Of a DNA stretch of 64,000 nucleotides, positions 1-11,396 are shown one piece after another (position 1 is the stretch's first letter; the number at the start of each line of letters is the position of its first letter). Position numbers and translations under genes: made by a program. The stretch lies in the NCBI RefSeq assembly GCF_000003855.2, contig NW_003101681.1, forward strand, positions 4,847,150 to 4,911,149, read 5' to 3'. The DNA is from Blastomyces gilchristii SLH14081. Lineage: Eukaryota > Ascomycota > Eurotiomycetes > Onygenales > Ajellomycetaceae. The notes beneath the pieces were generated by a model. That model was not told the origin of the DNA, ran no database searches, and worked only from the letters and a program-made list of their open reading frames with translations.

Positions 1-674
1 TTATCTCCCCACCTCCGAGTCTCCGACGGACGTGCTTTCTGAGATCTTGGCTCTGTGTTTGTGCGGGACAAGAGACTAAGACACCCAGCCAAAGAAAGCG
101 CCGTATCGCCAGTATCGCCATCATCGCCAAAGATGACGAGGAACCTTCGCACCCAGATCTGAAAATGTGTCTTGTTTTTCATGGACTTGCTTTCGGATGA
201 TGTGAGACCTAGTGATACGATCCCATCCTCATTTCTGCGGCCTGCTCGTGTGGGACATTTCGCTTCCCCGCGGTTAACGACTGCCCAGTTTTGGCCTTCC
301 AGGGCCTCACAGGACAGGTCTAATCCAGTTCAGGAAGTTGACAACATGGAATGTGGCGGAAAATAGCATTCTCCCCCCGAAAAGCTTGGCAGGCATGCTC
401 CATTGTAACCATAGGCAAAATCAAGCATGTGCTTAGGCCGAGATGGGTGGTGAGAATGCAAATTATTCGCCAGCGAATGGATATATCAATTTTAATGGAG
501 GGCATTAGTTAATACAACCACAGTGGCAGTCGTTTTTCCCTCCTCTCGTGATTTTTGCATCACCATCTTTTGGTGTATCCGGACGCAAAAAACTCAGACT
601 GATAATAGGATAATAGGAGAGCATATGTGGCTAATACGAGACGTTTGGGGTTGAGAACCGCGATGTCCCTTCTC

Positions 675-717
675 TTCCTTCCTTTCTTTCTTTCTTTCTT
701 CCATTCTTTCTTTTTGT
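675..717. repeat. (CTTT)n pyrimidine microsatellite
   Basis: An interrupted run of CTTT units, visible directly. Simple-sequence DNA in a non-coding stretch, with no function inferred. Confidence 0.8.
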
Positions 718-1260
718 TTTGACAATTCCGGCCTCGGTTTTATCACAGAATGGCGCCAGTGATCGACGTCTCGCTAAAGCAGCCATCCATTGGTCCTGCA
801 GATTGCCGTCCTATGATTGGGCGGACTTGTTCTGTGCTCGGCGCCACTGCACGGCAATTGTCAAGTAATCCCGCTCATTCTTGGCGCCAAGACGCGGATC
901 TGCCAAGGCCTGGACGTGGACGGGCTTACCCGAAGAAATGAATGAGCGCTATTTTATAATAGTCCATAGAAAGAATAATAATAAATAAAATACTCCGTAT
1001 GTTGCGCAGCGTTGTTTTGGCAGGATGACAAATGGCTCTCGGTAGCGCTTATGCCTCAACGATTTCTGCAAGCGAAACGAGGGCATGGTTGAGAGAATAG
1101 ATGCTGACATGTTGGCATAAGTGACAAATATTATTTTCATAATTGTTGCCACAATACTCCGTAATGGAAAGAGTCCAGTCCTGCATCAGCAGGCGAGGGG
1201 AAAACTGGGGAAGCACGGAGGTAGTTCAAAGTAGTGTGCATTATCCTTTTTATTATTCTA

Positions 1261-1310
1261 GAACCAGGAACCAGGAATCATGAATCATGAATCAGGAATC
1301 AGGAATCAAG
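1261..1310. repeat. Tandem 7-mer array (AATCAGG/AATCATG)
   Basis: About seven successive copies of a 7-base unit varying between AACCAGG, AATCATG and AATCAGG. The variation by single substitutions suggests an old slippage array. A related AATCCATG pair occurs near 2350-2370. Confidence 0.75.
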
Positions 1311-4300
1311 AGGCGGCCCCATTTTTTCTTGCAGCACAGACAGCATCGGACAAAAGTAGTGACAGACTGCCTGCTGCTGAGAAGAGAAGAGTCCTGGAGG
1401 GAGGATTCCCTCAATACCCCAGGTGGGAGTCGAACGAACTCCTTTTCCGAAGAATCCTGACTAGTCAATCCTGTACGGAGTGGGCATGGTCGCTGTTTGG
1501 ACCCCATCCCATAATAATTCGACGGCTGGAGATGCTTCAGATGATGCGCACACGATGCTCATGCAGCCAGCCAACTTGCCAATTAATGGCGCGACTAAGC
1601 TTTGGCATTTGACTGTGCCAATTTTTAGGGCCTTAGCAGGCTCAGTTCTTGTCCAGGCGGAACAGCAACAAAACCTTCCTTGCGTAAATTGACTTTGGTG
1701 GTGTTGCTTGGGTTGTATCATCTCCGTTCCAGAGGCCCTTGGCAGCCGTAGCGTGATCCGCCACATGGGGAATCTCATCTGCTCGAACGGCTGATTGGCC
1801 CTTATCAGGTCTTGGAGAGGGGAAATGGAACCCGGTGCGGGATGGCTGCTGGTTCGCTCTGGCTCGGAGCGGCCGAAAAGCGCGTATCCTCGACCCGAGT
1901 TTATCTGTCTTGACGTGGTTTCTCGGCTTCTTGTAGAGATATTTTCTCGAGAAAATAGGGCAAGGGAAAAAAAAAAAAAAAAAAAGTTGAGATAAAGAAA
2001 GTATTTGCCGGTGTCTCTTCTGCCAGTGCTGCGACACTGTCTTGGGGCGATTTGACAAACCAATTCCCGTCCATCAAGCACCCCCTGGCTCGCTTGCGTC
2101 TGGCGAATTTTTGAATTTTTGATACAATGACGGACTCCACGCCATTCACGATGGAGGGAAGGTATACGCGGTTACAATAATGGGGGGCCGGAAACCATAA
2201 TCTTCATTCAATTTCGTGCTGCTTACCCCAGTCTCTTCTTTGCCAACTCGAAACACCGAGATCTATCCGCATCGCGTCGGGCAATGCGATGCGCTGGGGT
2301 CCGTTTTATGGCCCCATGGCCATGGTCCATAGACAAACAAAGTGATAAATCCATGAATCCATGAATCCGGGGTTCCCTCCCGATTTGAACAAGGCGTTTG
2401 CGGGACTTGCTTCTGCACTGTTGGGTTGTGAGACTTACTACGGAGTATGTTCTGTTGGGTTGAAGCTTTCTGTTAACTTAGTTAACTAGTTAGTTCTGGG
2501 GAACGTTTCATTACATAAAGCTCGTCGACCAGCCGCTTCTCGTCTCCTCATATGCCTCCAAACAAAATGCGGGCATTTTCGACTGAGATATCAACTCTTT
2601 GATTTCCACCAAAATTCTCTACTACTTACTACGCAGCGTATACGACAGAGGATTTCTCCTGATCTGCCACTGCTGCTGGTAGCTTGCGCGCTAGTTAGTT
2701 CCGGATTTAAGCATTTTATTCCGGGTTCTGCCTTTTTCCTTCGATTTTTATTCTTCGCTTCTTCTTCGCGCCTCTGGCTGAAAGTGGCTTGGTGGCGCAA
2801 ACCGCCCCCAGATTGGCAAAACAGAAGTGGACATCAACAGACGATCAGGACGATTACGATTCTCTACAGCGTTTCAATTAACTTTATTATCTTTTCCCAA
2901 CCGCCTCATGCTGATGGCTGACTCCATGAGTGAGCCCGGGTTTGACCTCTGATTGTGGTTTTGGCTGGAATGGATTTTGGCTAGGCACGCACCGGCTTTC
3001 TCAGACTCAGACGACTTTTCTCTTGTCCTGCAAACAGACCTTCGTGGAATGGTTTGCTTGAGGAATCATCCAGGTTAGCGCGCTTTCCGCGTCCATTGGA
3101 TGGGTGCTGCGTGGAAATTCCGCGGAGTCCGGGGGTGGATTTCGATATTGGGGATCGGCAGGGCTCAGCTCTGATTATTTTTTCTCTCAGGACCACTGGA
3201 ACATGTTTGGTCAAGCGCCTTTGGCCTTCTCTTTTCTTTTTTTGTTTTTTCAAAGCTTGTCCTGCTCTGGTTTAACGTTAGTTTCTGGGGTAATGCCTTG
3301 GCTGCAGCGGACCTCGATGATATATCCCTGCAGGCGCCAGAATCCCTGAGCAGCAAGGGTGCGGATGCGGCGCGAAGCAAAACGAGTATTTTTCATGGCT
3401 GGGCATCGAAAAGCGCCGGCTACACACGGTAGTAGATACTTGCTGTCTAGGAACTACTGCATGATTCAATTAATCCGATAGTTTCTTTGCTTCCCTCGCC
3501 CCTCCAAAAACCAAAAACCCCGACTCACCCATGTTCCAATCCAAGTCGTTGGTCATCTTTTAGTCCGGGATCTTCATGCTGGGCCAATCTGATGTTTGAC
3601 ATCCCCAGCTCCTTGTTAAACGACATGCTGTCTCTCAATCCTGCCTGCGCTCACCACCCCGTCTGACATGGGTGCTTCTCACCTGTCCTGTGAGTTCTGA
3701 GCGCATTATTGGCAAGGCTCAATGCGGCCAGGAGTGCAAAAAACAGAATGCAACCATGATTGGGTTTTTTTTTTTTTTTTTCCCTCAAGTATTCGACAAC
3801 GATGCAAGCTAGGATCCCGCATGTTGCGGATCTCCCCTGCCAAACAACGGGTGTTTTTTGACTTTGGGGATAGAACAGCGTACTGTCGTTGCAGCTTAAA
3901 AATACCGGTTTTGGCATGGACAAACCCCGTCGTCCGTGCACCATTTTGAACCATTTTGAAAGACGGGGAGGAAATTGAAAGTCAAAAATCCACCTTGTCA
4001 AACTTACACCCGTGGATAATCATGGAAACACAGCAACCCAACAACTCATCAATAACCGTTTGTATGGAGCTAACCAGATAATCCGCGGCTCTCCCAAAGC
4101 ATGCGATGTCATGTCCTAGAGAGGAGAAAGTGGACAGTTTCTCGCCCGAGATGCGCCTTTTGCGCCATTATGTTTTATTCACAGTAACTAACCAAGCTCG
4201 CAAAAATGTCTGCTGAATTGTAGAGGCTTATGTATATTTTGAGCACATTATGATATCATTCAGGTCTAGAGAATTTGTGGTTCTTATTTTGGGGGGAGAG

Positions 4301-4481
4301 GGCAGCGCTTGATGTCGACACAGCTTCATCGCATATGGTCTATGGAAACCTAACCCATGGAGAAATCCCAAATTATTTCTCTGAGAATGAAATTATAGTT
4401 GAATGTAGCTACTTAGCAGGTTATCTATACGCCTGGGTAGGTAGGTGGTATGCATTCTTTGAAATCTACTACTCTGTATTC

Positions 4482-4668
4482 CTTCAACACAACATCAGAT
4501 ATGAGTAGAATATTAGAGATATAAGTATATTTTTTGAGCAGAGAATATAGGAATATAGTAGTATCAAAAAGAATTTAAACATATTAAAGCTTTTAACTAC
4601 CAATTTGAAAATCACTAGCAGATTTACATATCATTAAAATCTCACTCATATCTAATGTTGTGTTGAAG
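4482..4668. repeat. AT-rich element with 24-bp inverted ends
   Basis: The arms at 4482-4505 and 4645-4668 are inverted copies of each other with one mismatch in 24 bases. They enclose 139 bases of AT-rich non-coding DNA. The size and shape resemble a small MITE-like element or its remnant. I see no convincing target duplication outside the arms, so a simple hairpin-forming sequence remains possible. Confidence 0.5.
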
Positions 4669-5154
4669 ATATTAATTTTCTTTAATATATATCTTTTATA
4701 TGGTGAGCTCATACAAAGATACAAGTTGCATTCGTGGTGATAATAGCATTGTGGTGAGGCGCACAACCACAGAGATGGTGGGGGAAGCGTGTTCCCACAC
4801 TCCTTTTGAGGCTTCTTCCGCCCATTTAAAAAATTGGGTCAGCTACAACAATACTAATTTGGGAGAACTCACGGATATTGATCAGCAAAGGCCGGTATCC
4901 ACAGCGGATGGGAGGAATTGAATTCATATAAAACGATTATTTGAGGGATGTCAAGTCATACTACCGCATAGTACTCATCTCCGACGGACGTTGCCAAAAT
5001 GCCATCATAGAAAAGTATATGCATACATACTATGTACTCTCTTTAGGAGGGTACCAGGAAATATTAGCTAGAGCACTAATAACGACCATCCAAAACCCAT
5101 GTACAGTACATGTACATCCGTACCCGGAGGAGGGTTGTGCTTGAAGTCAACAAT

Positions 5155-7168
5155 CTATGTCAAAAGGATCGCCAAACCCGGTGAACAAGCTATCCAGTAC
5201 AGACATATCGACATACGGGTACTCTTCACAGTTCGGCAAGGAGGGCCTGAATTATTACTTATTCCAGCCTCAATCTTCTCTAACATATCACTGCAATTCC
5301 CGAGGCAATTATCAGCGAGGTCCTACGAGAAATCCCGCCTGGGGTGTTGTAGGGCATCAATCATATCCCTTGCAATCTTTAGTGGTGTGTTATTGTTATG
5401 CGCACTCGAGTTTCTGGATCTCAAAGCACTCCTCAATAAAAATGACATTGCAGAGGTCAACGTAAACCCATTTGCCGGGATCCAGAATCCACGGCAATGA
5501 GACTCATCCAGCTCCTGCACAAAGTGGACAATATCCTCGGCCGCTCTCTGAGCCCGCAGGTAAAACGGGCAATCAAAAGTCTCCTCCACTGGTAATGGAC
5601 CCCGATCTCGGTCCAGCTGAATCCGCCGCAGGAGAGGTTTCACGGCTAAATATGATAGGCGCAGATTTGCAGCGCCGGGGGCATCAAGGTGCGTTCCACG
5701 CATGACTGCTTTACGAATATCGTCGCTCAAAGTCTGCTCCCATTTTCCAAGTAGAAGCTTAGGGTTAGTGGCGGATATTTCGAACGGATCAGGAGAGCTC
5801 TTTGCAACGTGGTAAATGTACTCTCTAAGTAGCGACCTAATACATCAGTGAGCGTGATGAGAGAAATAAAAACTGAAGTCGCAGCTATGCTGGATGGTGA
5901 CGCGCCAGGGGGGCAGAGGCCCTCTGCATTTGGGATCGGAACATCATGCTGCGCGCGATGGATCTGCATCGGGGTGCCATATGCCAAACTACACCTGTGA
6001 TGAATTGTTAATTCGACCCCGTGAGGGCTGGAAGACACAGAAACAGGGTGAGAAAAGAGGCTCTCTCACCAACGATCATGTACAACAATCATCCGCCACA
6101 TCCTAATCCGAAGTTTCTTCTCTGAGGTGGATATATTCCAACCGGACGGATCCCGATGTAGGCCCAGCGCGTTGGAAAGCGCAACTGCCAAGCCAATCAA
6201 TCCCCCATCGGCTAACATCGTGGTGCTTGGTCTGCCGCAAACATCAAGCATAAGGGCCATCACTGTGGACATTCCAGGAGGCAGAAACATTTCCGAATGG
6301 ACCGCTTCGCACGACTGCGCCCAAATGAAGTTAACATCCGGGTAGCGTATGTTGCGAAATTTGGGCGAGTCATGCCAGTATACCAAGGCGCTCGCATATA
6401 TGGTGGAGAGCGGTGCTAGGGAGATTTTCCGTTGATGATTCAAGTATGTATATCTGAAAGATTCCTCATCGAGAATGGGGAGGCATATGTTTACCTTCGC
6501 GAAGAAACTAAAGTCAAATGAATGAAGCCTTATCAGCTTCCAACCTACCCACGGCTATTAAGATCATGGTCTGGCCGATACTCACAGATCTACCAGATCT
6601 TTTGCGTGTGGATCGATGAATTTTCGTTGGTGGAGCTATCCGAACCAGTCATCTACCATTTGGCTCTGCAGTAGATGTCACATAGCTCTCCAAGATCTCG
6701 CTATCATCCGTCATGGTAGGGGAAACAATGTGGGAGCCTTTGTTTCCACCATCAGCAAATATACCCACGCATCTTGGCTACTCCTCCTCTCGACCATCGT
6801 GGTGGCCAGGAGACTGCGAAGCCGCATATTCCACGGGGAAGCTCGAGTGGATCTCCGTTCGACCAGCGTACGGAGAAGAGTTCTGATCCGCAGCATTTGC
6901 GCGGCTTGGATTATCCCTGAAACGCCTAGCCTTGGATAGCGATTTTCGTGTAGAATGTCTTGGCCTATGCAAGGAAATCTTGTGTTTTTGTTGCGGGAAT
7001 AGACATTCAGTCTCATGTACCTTACACATGGCGCAGCTGTCCGCGGTATCCCTCGTGATACATTGTGACTTTCGTTTTCTGCAAGCAAGGCAGGCTGGAT
7101 GGGAGTGTGATCGATAGGGCCTCCGCGCCGCTTTCGATCGGGCTTTGACCACTGAAGCCCCTATCCAT
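5155..7168 (-). pseudogene. Zn2Cys6 fungal transcription factor, decayed
   Basis: Read on the minus strand, the N-terminal part carries a binuclear zinc cluster (CLACRKRKSQC, then CAMCKVHETEC) at about 7105-7000. The fungal-specific regulator middle domain follows: FFAKVNICLPILDEESF after an intron whose donor is GTGAGTATC (near 6590), then the HDRW/CSLAYGTPMQIH block joined across a clean 75-bp intron (5995-6069). Lesions are clear. There is an in-frame TAG at 6778-6780, a frame change near 5835-5845 after TLTDVLG, and a TAG at 5323-5325 exactly where relatives have Trp before DLADNCLG. Another TAG near 6640 may lie inside a short intron. No ATG is in frame with the zinc cluster, so a short first exon may be lost. 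The gene is divergent from the decarboxylase-like gene and may once have regulated it (inference). Confidence 0.75.
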
Positions 7169-7508
7169 AGTCATTGAGAGAATTGGTTAAACGGTCACGA
7201 AATAGAGCTCACGGATCAATTCGAGCACAGAAGGATCATAAAGTGCAAAAGCGATCCTGTATGTGGGGGAGGCGTTTGCCGCGGGCACAGTCGCGGAAAG
7301 AAGCTTTCGTCTTCCCCGCGGCCAAGAAAACGGTCTCCAGCTAGGAACTCTTATCTTGACCCCCCACCGCAGATAAATGTTAAATATCTTACCTATAACA
7401 ACAGTATTCCTCCTGGAGTATATCACTTCCACTCGCCGCTACTAGTTTGTTGTCATTCTCCTCTCCCATATTTTCGCCGGCCGAAGTTGCGCTATCCACC
7501 TCTACAGC
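7169..7508. promoter_or_regulatory. Divergent intergenic region
   Basis: About 340 bases separate the zinc-cluster regulator (leftward) from the decarboxylase-like gene (rightward), so both promoters should lie here. CGG/CCG-rich stretches occur near 7280-7340 and 7475-7490. These could be zinc-cluster binding sites, but I cannot assign a specific operator. Confidence 0.4.
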
Positions 7509-8834
7509 ATGGCTGTCAACGCCCAGAGTTTCTGGGCCAGGGCCGACAGACACCTGATGAGAACAGGTATCCCGTTTTCACCAGCTATAATAACCAAAGC
7601 CCAGGGTTCCAAACTCTACGATGCCGAGGGCAGGCAAATACTCGATTTCACTTCTGGGCAAATGAGCTCGCTCCTGGGCCATTCGCACCCTGAGATTGTG
7701 CAAGTCATCCAGAAATATGCGGGGGAGCTTGACCACCTTCTAAGTAACATGGTCAGTCCACCCGTGGTTGATCTTGCCGAACGTCTTGGTCGTTTACTGC
7801 CACCGCCTCTTGAGAAGTCCTTTTTCTTGAGTACCGGGGGCGAAACCATCGAAGCTGCGATTAAAATGGCCAAGACGTACACTGGCAAGTTTGAAATTGT
7901 CGCCTTCTCGGCAAGTTATCACGGCTTGACTCAAGGTGCAATATCGGCAACGTACTCAATGGGCAGAAAGCATGGAGGCCCTGTCATGCCCGGGCAACTC
8001 GCCTTCCCCGCCCCGTATGCATACCGCTCTATATTTAGGAAGGCCGACGGTTCGTACGACTGGGAGACGGAGATGAGCTACGGGTGGTCCTTGATCGACA
8101 CGCAATCGGTGGGCTCACTCGCTGCCTTCGTGATGGAGCCTATTTTGTCCACGGGCGGAGTCCTGGATCTCCCCAATGGGTATCTCAAGCGGATGAGCAT
8201 CGAGTGTAAAAAGCGTGGAATGCTTCTGATCATGGATGAGGCACAGACAGGCGTTGGTCGGACAGGTCAGATATTCGCCTTCCAACATCACGATGGGGTG
8301 GTTCCTGATATTTTATGTCTGTCGAAGACGCTGGGTTGCGGTCTACCTCTATCCTCCGTTAGCACCACTGCTGAGATTGAGCGAGGCTGCAACGAAGCTG
8401 GCTTCATGTGGCTCACAACACACTATAACGACCCTTTAGCCGCCGCCGTTGGCAACAAGGTCCTGGAAATAGTCGAGCGAGACAACATCTGCCAGCGTGC
8501 ATCCGCCCGTGGTGAGCAGTTATTCAACGGCCTCCTCGCTCTCCAGAAGAAATATTGGTGCATTGGCGACGTCCGTGGCCGTGGTCTTCTCCTAGGGATA
8601 GAGATAATCTCCGACCCCGAGACGAAAGCGCCAGCTCCTGCCCTGGGCCAAATTGTTTCAGATCGAGCTTTGGCTCGCGGATTGTCGTGCAATATCATCG
8701 CATTTCCGGGGATGGGTGATGTGTTCCGTTTGGCGCCTCCCGTGACTGTGACTGCTGAGGAAATTGAGGAGGGGCTTCAGATCCTGGATGAGGCTTTCGC
8801 GTTCGCGGTAATGAAGCATGGTTTGGGCATCTGA
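7509..8834 (+). CDS. 2,2-dialkylglycine decarboxylase-like class III aminotransferase
   Basis: An intact, intronless 441-residue protein of fold-type I PLP class III aminotransferases. The closest family I recognise is bacterial 2,2-dialkylglycine decarboxylase, which decarboxylates 2-aminoisobutyrate (Aib) or isovaline and regenerates PLP by transamination with pyruvate to alanine. Visible landmarks are SGQMSS (Gln51, matching the active-site Gln52), FLSTGGE at 107-112, MDEAQTGVGRTG with cofactor Asp243, the Schiff-base lysine Lys273 in LSKTLGCGLP, the GDVRGRGLLLG segment, and FRLAPPVT with the carboxylate-binding Arg. The residue stacking on PLP, Trp in the bacterial enzyme, is Tyr137 here (SYHG). 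Length is normal for the family. The start ATG is followed directly by the conserved FW..ADRHLMR block. No targeting signal is obvious, so it is probably cytosolic. Substrate assignment is inference. Confidence 0.88.
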   Translation: MAVNAQSFWARADRHLMRTGIPFSPAIITKAQGSKLYDAEGRQILDFTSGQMSSLLGHSHPEIVQVIQKYAGELDHLLSNMVSPPVVDLAERLGRLLPPPLEKSFFLSTGGETIEAAIKMAKTYTGKFEIVAFSASYHGLTQGAISATYSMGRKHGGPVMPGQLAFPAPYAYRSIFRKADGSYDWETEMSYGWSLIDTQSVGSLAAFVMEPILSTGGVLDLPNGYLKRMSIECKKRGMLLIMDEAQTGVGRTGQIFAFQHHDGVVPDILCLSKTLGCGLPLSSVSTTAEIERGCNEAGFMWLTTHYNDPLAAAVGNKVLEIVERDNICQRASARGEQLFNGLLALQKKYWCIGDVRGRGLLLGIEIISDPETKAPAPALGQIVSDRALARGLSCNIIAFPGMGDVFRLAPPVTVTAEEIEEGLQILDEAFAFAVMKHGLGI

Positions 8835-9522
8835 TTGTGAACCTGAGTTTTGCGCTGTTGCTTTTTGCGGAGATGGCAAAATTCGATACCCTCTTATTGA
8901 TCAATCTACTTGCTCCTTTCCGCGCATTTGAGTCATCGCTCTATATCAATCTCCAGAGCGATTTTGATATGATCTTAGGCAAGTCTATTTCTGCTCTCTG
9001 GCCCCTTTTGGGATCAGCTCAAGCCAATCGCAGTTTTTCAATTGTTCAATTACCCCTGAATCACGTGCTTCTCTCATCTGCTCCTGTCCAAAGCCAGAAT
9101 GTCTGAATAAAGTAAATCCTGAATCCAAATAACGATCAAGACTCGATTCTTGCTCCCTATTTTGCGATGGTTACCATATACCGAGTATTGGGATGTAAAT
9201 CTTCGAGCAGGCCAGGGGAACGGAACTCCAACTGTTTTGCACCAGGCGTTAACAGAGCCATATCAGGGTAACCTACGGCAGCTAATGAAGAATATCCAAG
9301 TCCCCATTTTACGAGCCTTTCATCAACGACTTTTCTTCCTAATAGCCTCGAGCTTAGCACGACAGGCTGAGATCGTGACATACTCCTTACAAGTTCGCAG
9401 GTGAATGCAACGAGAAAATATCGCGTGGCGAGGACTCCGTTAATTGTCTAGCCACCAACAACACTTTTTTTTATACTACAGCTAGCAAACCACCATCTCA
9501 GCCTCCTGATACATATCTAAAT
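8835..9522. other. Intergenic, no gene seen
   Basis: Downstream region of the decarboxylase-like gene and upstream region of the next gene, both on the plus strand. The open frames here look like chance frames, with no domain or splice pattern. Confidence 0.5.
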
Positions 9523-10536
9523 ATGTCCAACCCGTTATCCAGCAATGGCGGCAGCTGGCAGCCTCCACCGCTAATACCAATACACGCAGCAACACCACCA
9601 CCACCACGGCCGCCGGTACCAGTGCCAGATCCTAACCTTGAAGAGCTAGAGTTGATGATGAACTGGTATAATATCGATATACACCCTTTCTCAACCAACC
9701 TCGAATACAAAGCCGTGTGGCAGAAGGCACTTCAGCAAGAATCCCTCACCCACCTGTTCCTGATGCATGGGATTCTAGCACTATCTGCCCTTGAACTTGG
9801 GCGCAGGAAAGGGTGCGATGCCACCAATGTCAATCAACGATCATACACAGCCATCGCCCTTGGCCATTACTTGAGAGCTGTTGCCCTATCCCAGCCAGTA
9901 TTAAAAAACATCAATGAGGAGAATTGCAAAGCCGTGTTTCTACTCCCAACTCTTCTTACCGCCTTTGCATTCGGGTCTCCACAACAAGCCTGGGATCTAG
10001 GGAATAGCCGCCACCCTATTGCTCGGTTTCACCTTGTTCTTCTTCTAGCAAGAGGGATGGGGCAGGTACAGTCTACCGCGATAGACAAGATGAAGGATGG
10101 CAAATTTGACACCCTTATTAAACCAGATAGCTACAGCCCCTGGCTACCTGCTGACGCAAAAGCAGCACTATGTAACCTTCACCAGCTCAATGAGAACTGT
10201 GAACAATACAGCATCTCCGAGAAGAACATTTACAACACAACAATCAACCAGGTTGAGATCATGCTGGGGCAGATTCACGTGGCCGCGACAAGGCCCAATC
10301 CAGCAGTTATGTGGGCAACAGAGGTGCCACCACTGTACTTGGAGCTTATGAGGGCATATAAGCCCATGGCGCTTGTTGTCCTGGCTCATTACTGTGTTAT
10401 TTTACACCATCTTAGGGGGATATGGTGGGTTGATGGATGGAGTGTCCCACTATTGCGGGCAGTATGGTTGTTGTTGGGTGATGAGTGGAGACAATCGCTT
10501 CGATGGGTGGTAGAGGTGACGGGATTTGTACCTTAG
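9523..10536 (+). CDS. Fungal regulator-like protein without zinc cluster
   Basis: A 337-residue protein. Residues about 10-37 are proline-rich and disordered. The rest resembles the helical effector region of Upc2-like fungal C6 regulators: LELMMNWY near residue 43, then the LFLMHGILALSALEL helix near 78-92, and near the C-terminus LAHYCVILHHLRGIWWV followed by LLRAVW. The N-terminal Cys6 cluster and basic linker typical of the full-length family are absent, and none is encoded directly upstream. It could be a natural cofactor-like variant or a 5'-truncated gene. The frame is open throughout and the ATG precedes the disordered segment. Function is unknown beyond likely nuclear regulation. Confidence 0.7.
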   Translation: MSNPLSSNGGSWQPPPLIPIHAATPPPPRPPVPVPDPNLEELELMMNWYNIDIHPFSTNLEYKAVWQKALQQESLTHLFLMHGILALSALELGRRKGCDATNVNQRSYTAIALGHYLRAVALSQPVLKNINEENCKAVFLLPTLLTAFAFGSPQQAWDLGNSRHPIARFHLVLLLARGMGQVQSTAIDKMKDGKFDTLIKPDSYSPWLPADAKAALCNLHQLNENCEQYSISEKNIYNTTINQVEIMLGQIHVAATRPNPAVMWATEVPPLYLELMRAYKPMALVVLAHYCVILHHLRGIWWVDGWSVPLLRAVWLLLGDEWRQSLRWVVEVTGFVP

Positions 10537-11396
10537 CAATGTCAGGCAGGTGTGGTTGTACTAAGGTGATAATTGAAGGCCGTTCGACATGCTGGGAAAT
10601 ATCGGCTTTGGAATGTCGCCGCCGAAAATGGAGAGTTGAAGCGCAATTCTTTGCAAAAGCTACATCTTGTCTAGACGACTATTACAGGTTCAAGGTGGTC
10701 TTCAATGCCGCAGAAAGAAACATAAACTTCGTCATCCAAAAGAAGTAAAGTACTGTCCAGCTAGAAATCTCATCCTCTGTTGCTGAAATTTAGCTAACCA
10801 ACTCCTTACCTCCTTAGAGTCCTTGCCCCGTTTGCTACCGTTCCTCATCGCTATGTATTCTTTGGCTGGGACAGACACAGGGCTGAATTGAAGGTTGCTC
10901 AGAGCAGAAGGGCGTCAATTGAACTAAATTTTATATTTCAATATACCGAAGGAGAAACGTGGTAGTTCGCTAATCAATATTTTCTGTAAATCCCATGCAC
11001 CTTGAGAACTATCGTAGCAATAAAAAAAAGCAGACTTATTACCAGTAGTTGTCAACAGCAAAGAGAGCTCAGTTCTACCTAGATATGAGGGACGCCCTTC
11101 GCGGCTCGGTAGTGTCCCGATATCCCCGCCTTTGACATCGCGACTGATAAAAGAGCCCACCTACAAATACGCCCCCACCGGCAACTCTTAAGTACTGGCG
11201 CGATAAGGTAAATTCTTCCGGAATGTTGTCACTTACATGTAAACATCACGTTCCATATAAATGTTGCGCGGCTCTCGCTTTATTTCCGTCAAAGCGCAGA
11301 GAGCAAGGGGACCTGGGCCAACCCCGCATCGCGCCCCTTTAGAAGGAATATCCAGCATCAAAGGCGGCGGTGACAACGGTCAGGACAATCACCACT
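10537..11396. other. Intergenic, no gene seen
   Basis: No supported coding region. Some short open frames exist on both strands without recognisable features. Confidence 0.5.

Larger units (their letters stand above)
1..4200. other. Long non-coding stretch, no supported gene
   Basis: No reading frame here has codon structure, domains or splice signals that I would defend. The small open frames overlap on both strands and contain homopolymer runs. The stretch holds pyrimidine microsatellites, an A-run near 1969-1985, a T-run near 3766-3782, a degenerate 7-mer tandem array (1261-1310) and four TACTCCGTA-type motifs (991-1000, 1155-1163, 1474-1481, 2439-2447). It could be the long upstream region of a gene to the left of the window, but nothing here proves that. 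Confidence 0.5.

Noticed and set aside
1461..2149. Minus-strand open frames of 138-206 codons
   Set aside because: Three overlapping frames share a homopolymer, and none has domain, splice or codon support.
5800..5845. A very short intron explaining the frame change in the regulator
   Set aside because: The only GT-AG pair would be 37 bases and would remove the conserved FISLITLTDVLG segment.
8837..9106. An 89-residue ORF just after the decarboxylase-like gene
   Set aside because: It starts within a few bases of the stop codon, has no recognisable feature and is more simply 3' UTR.
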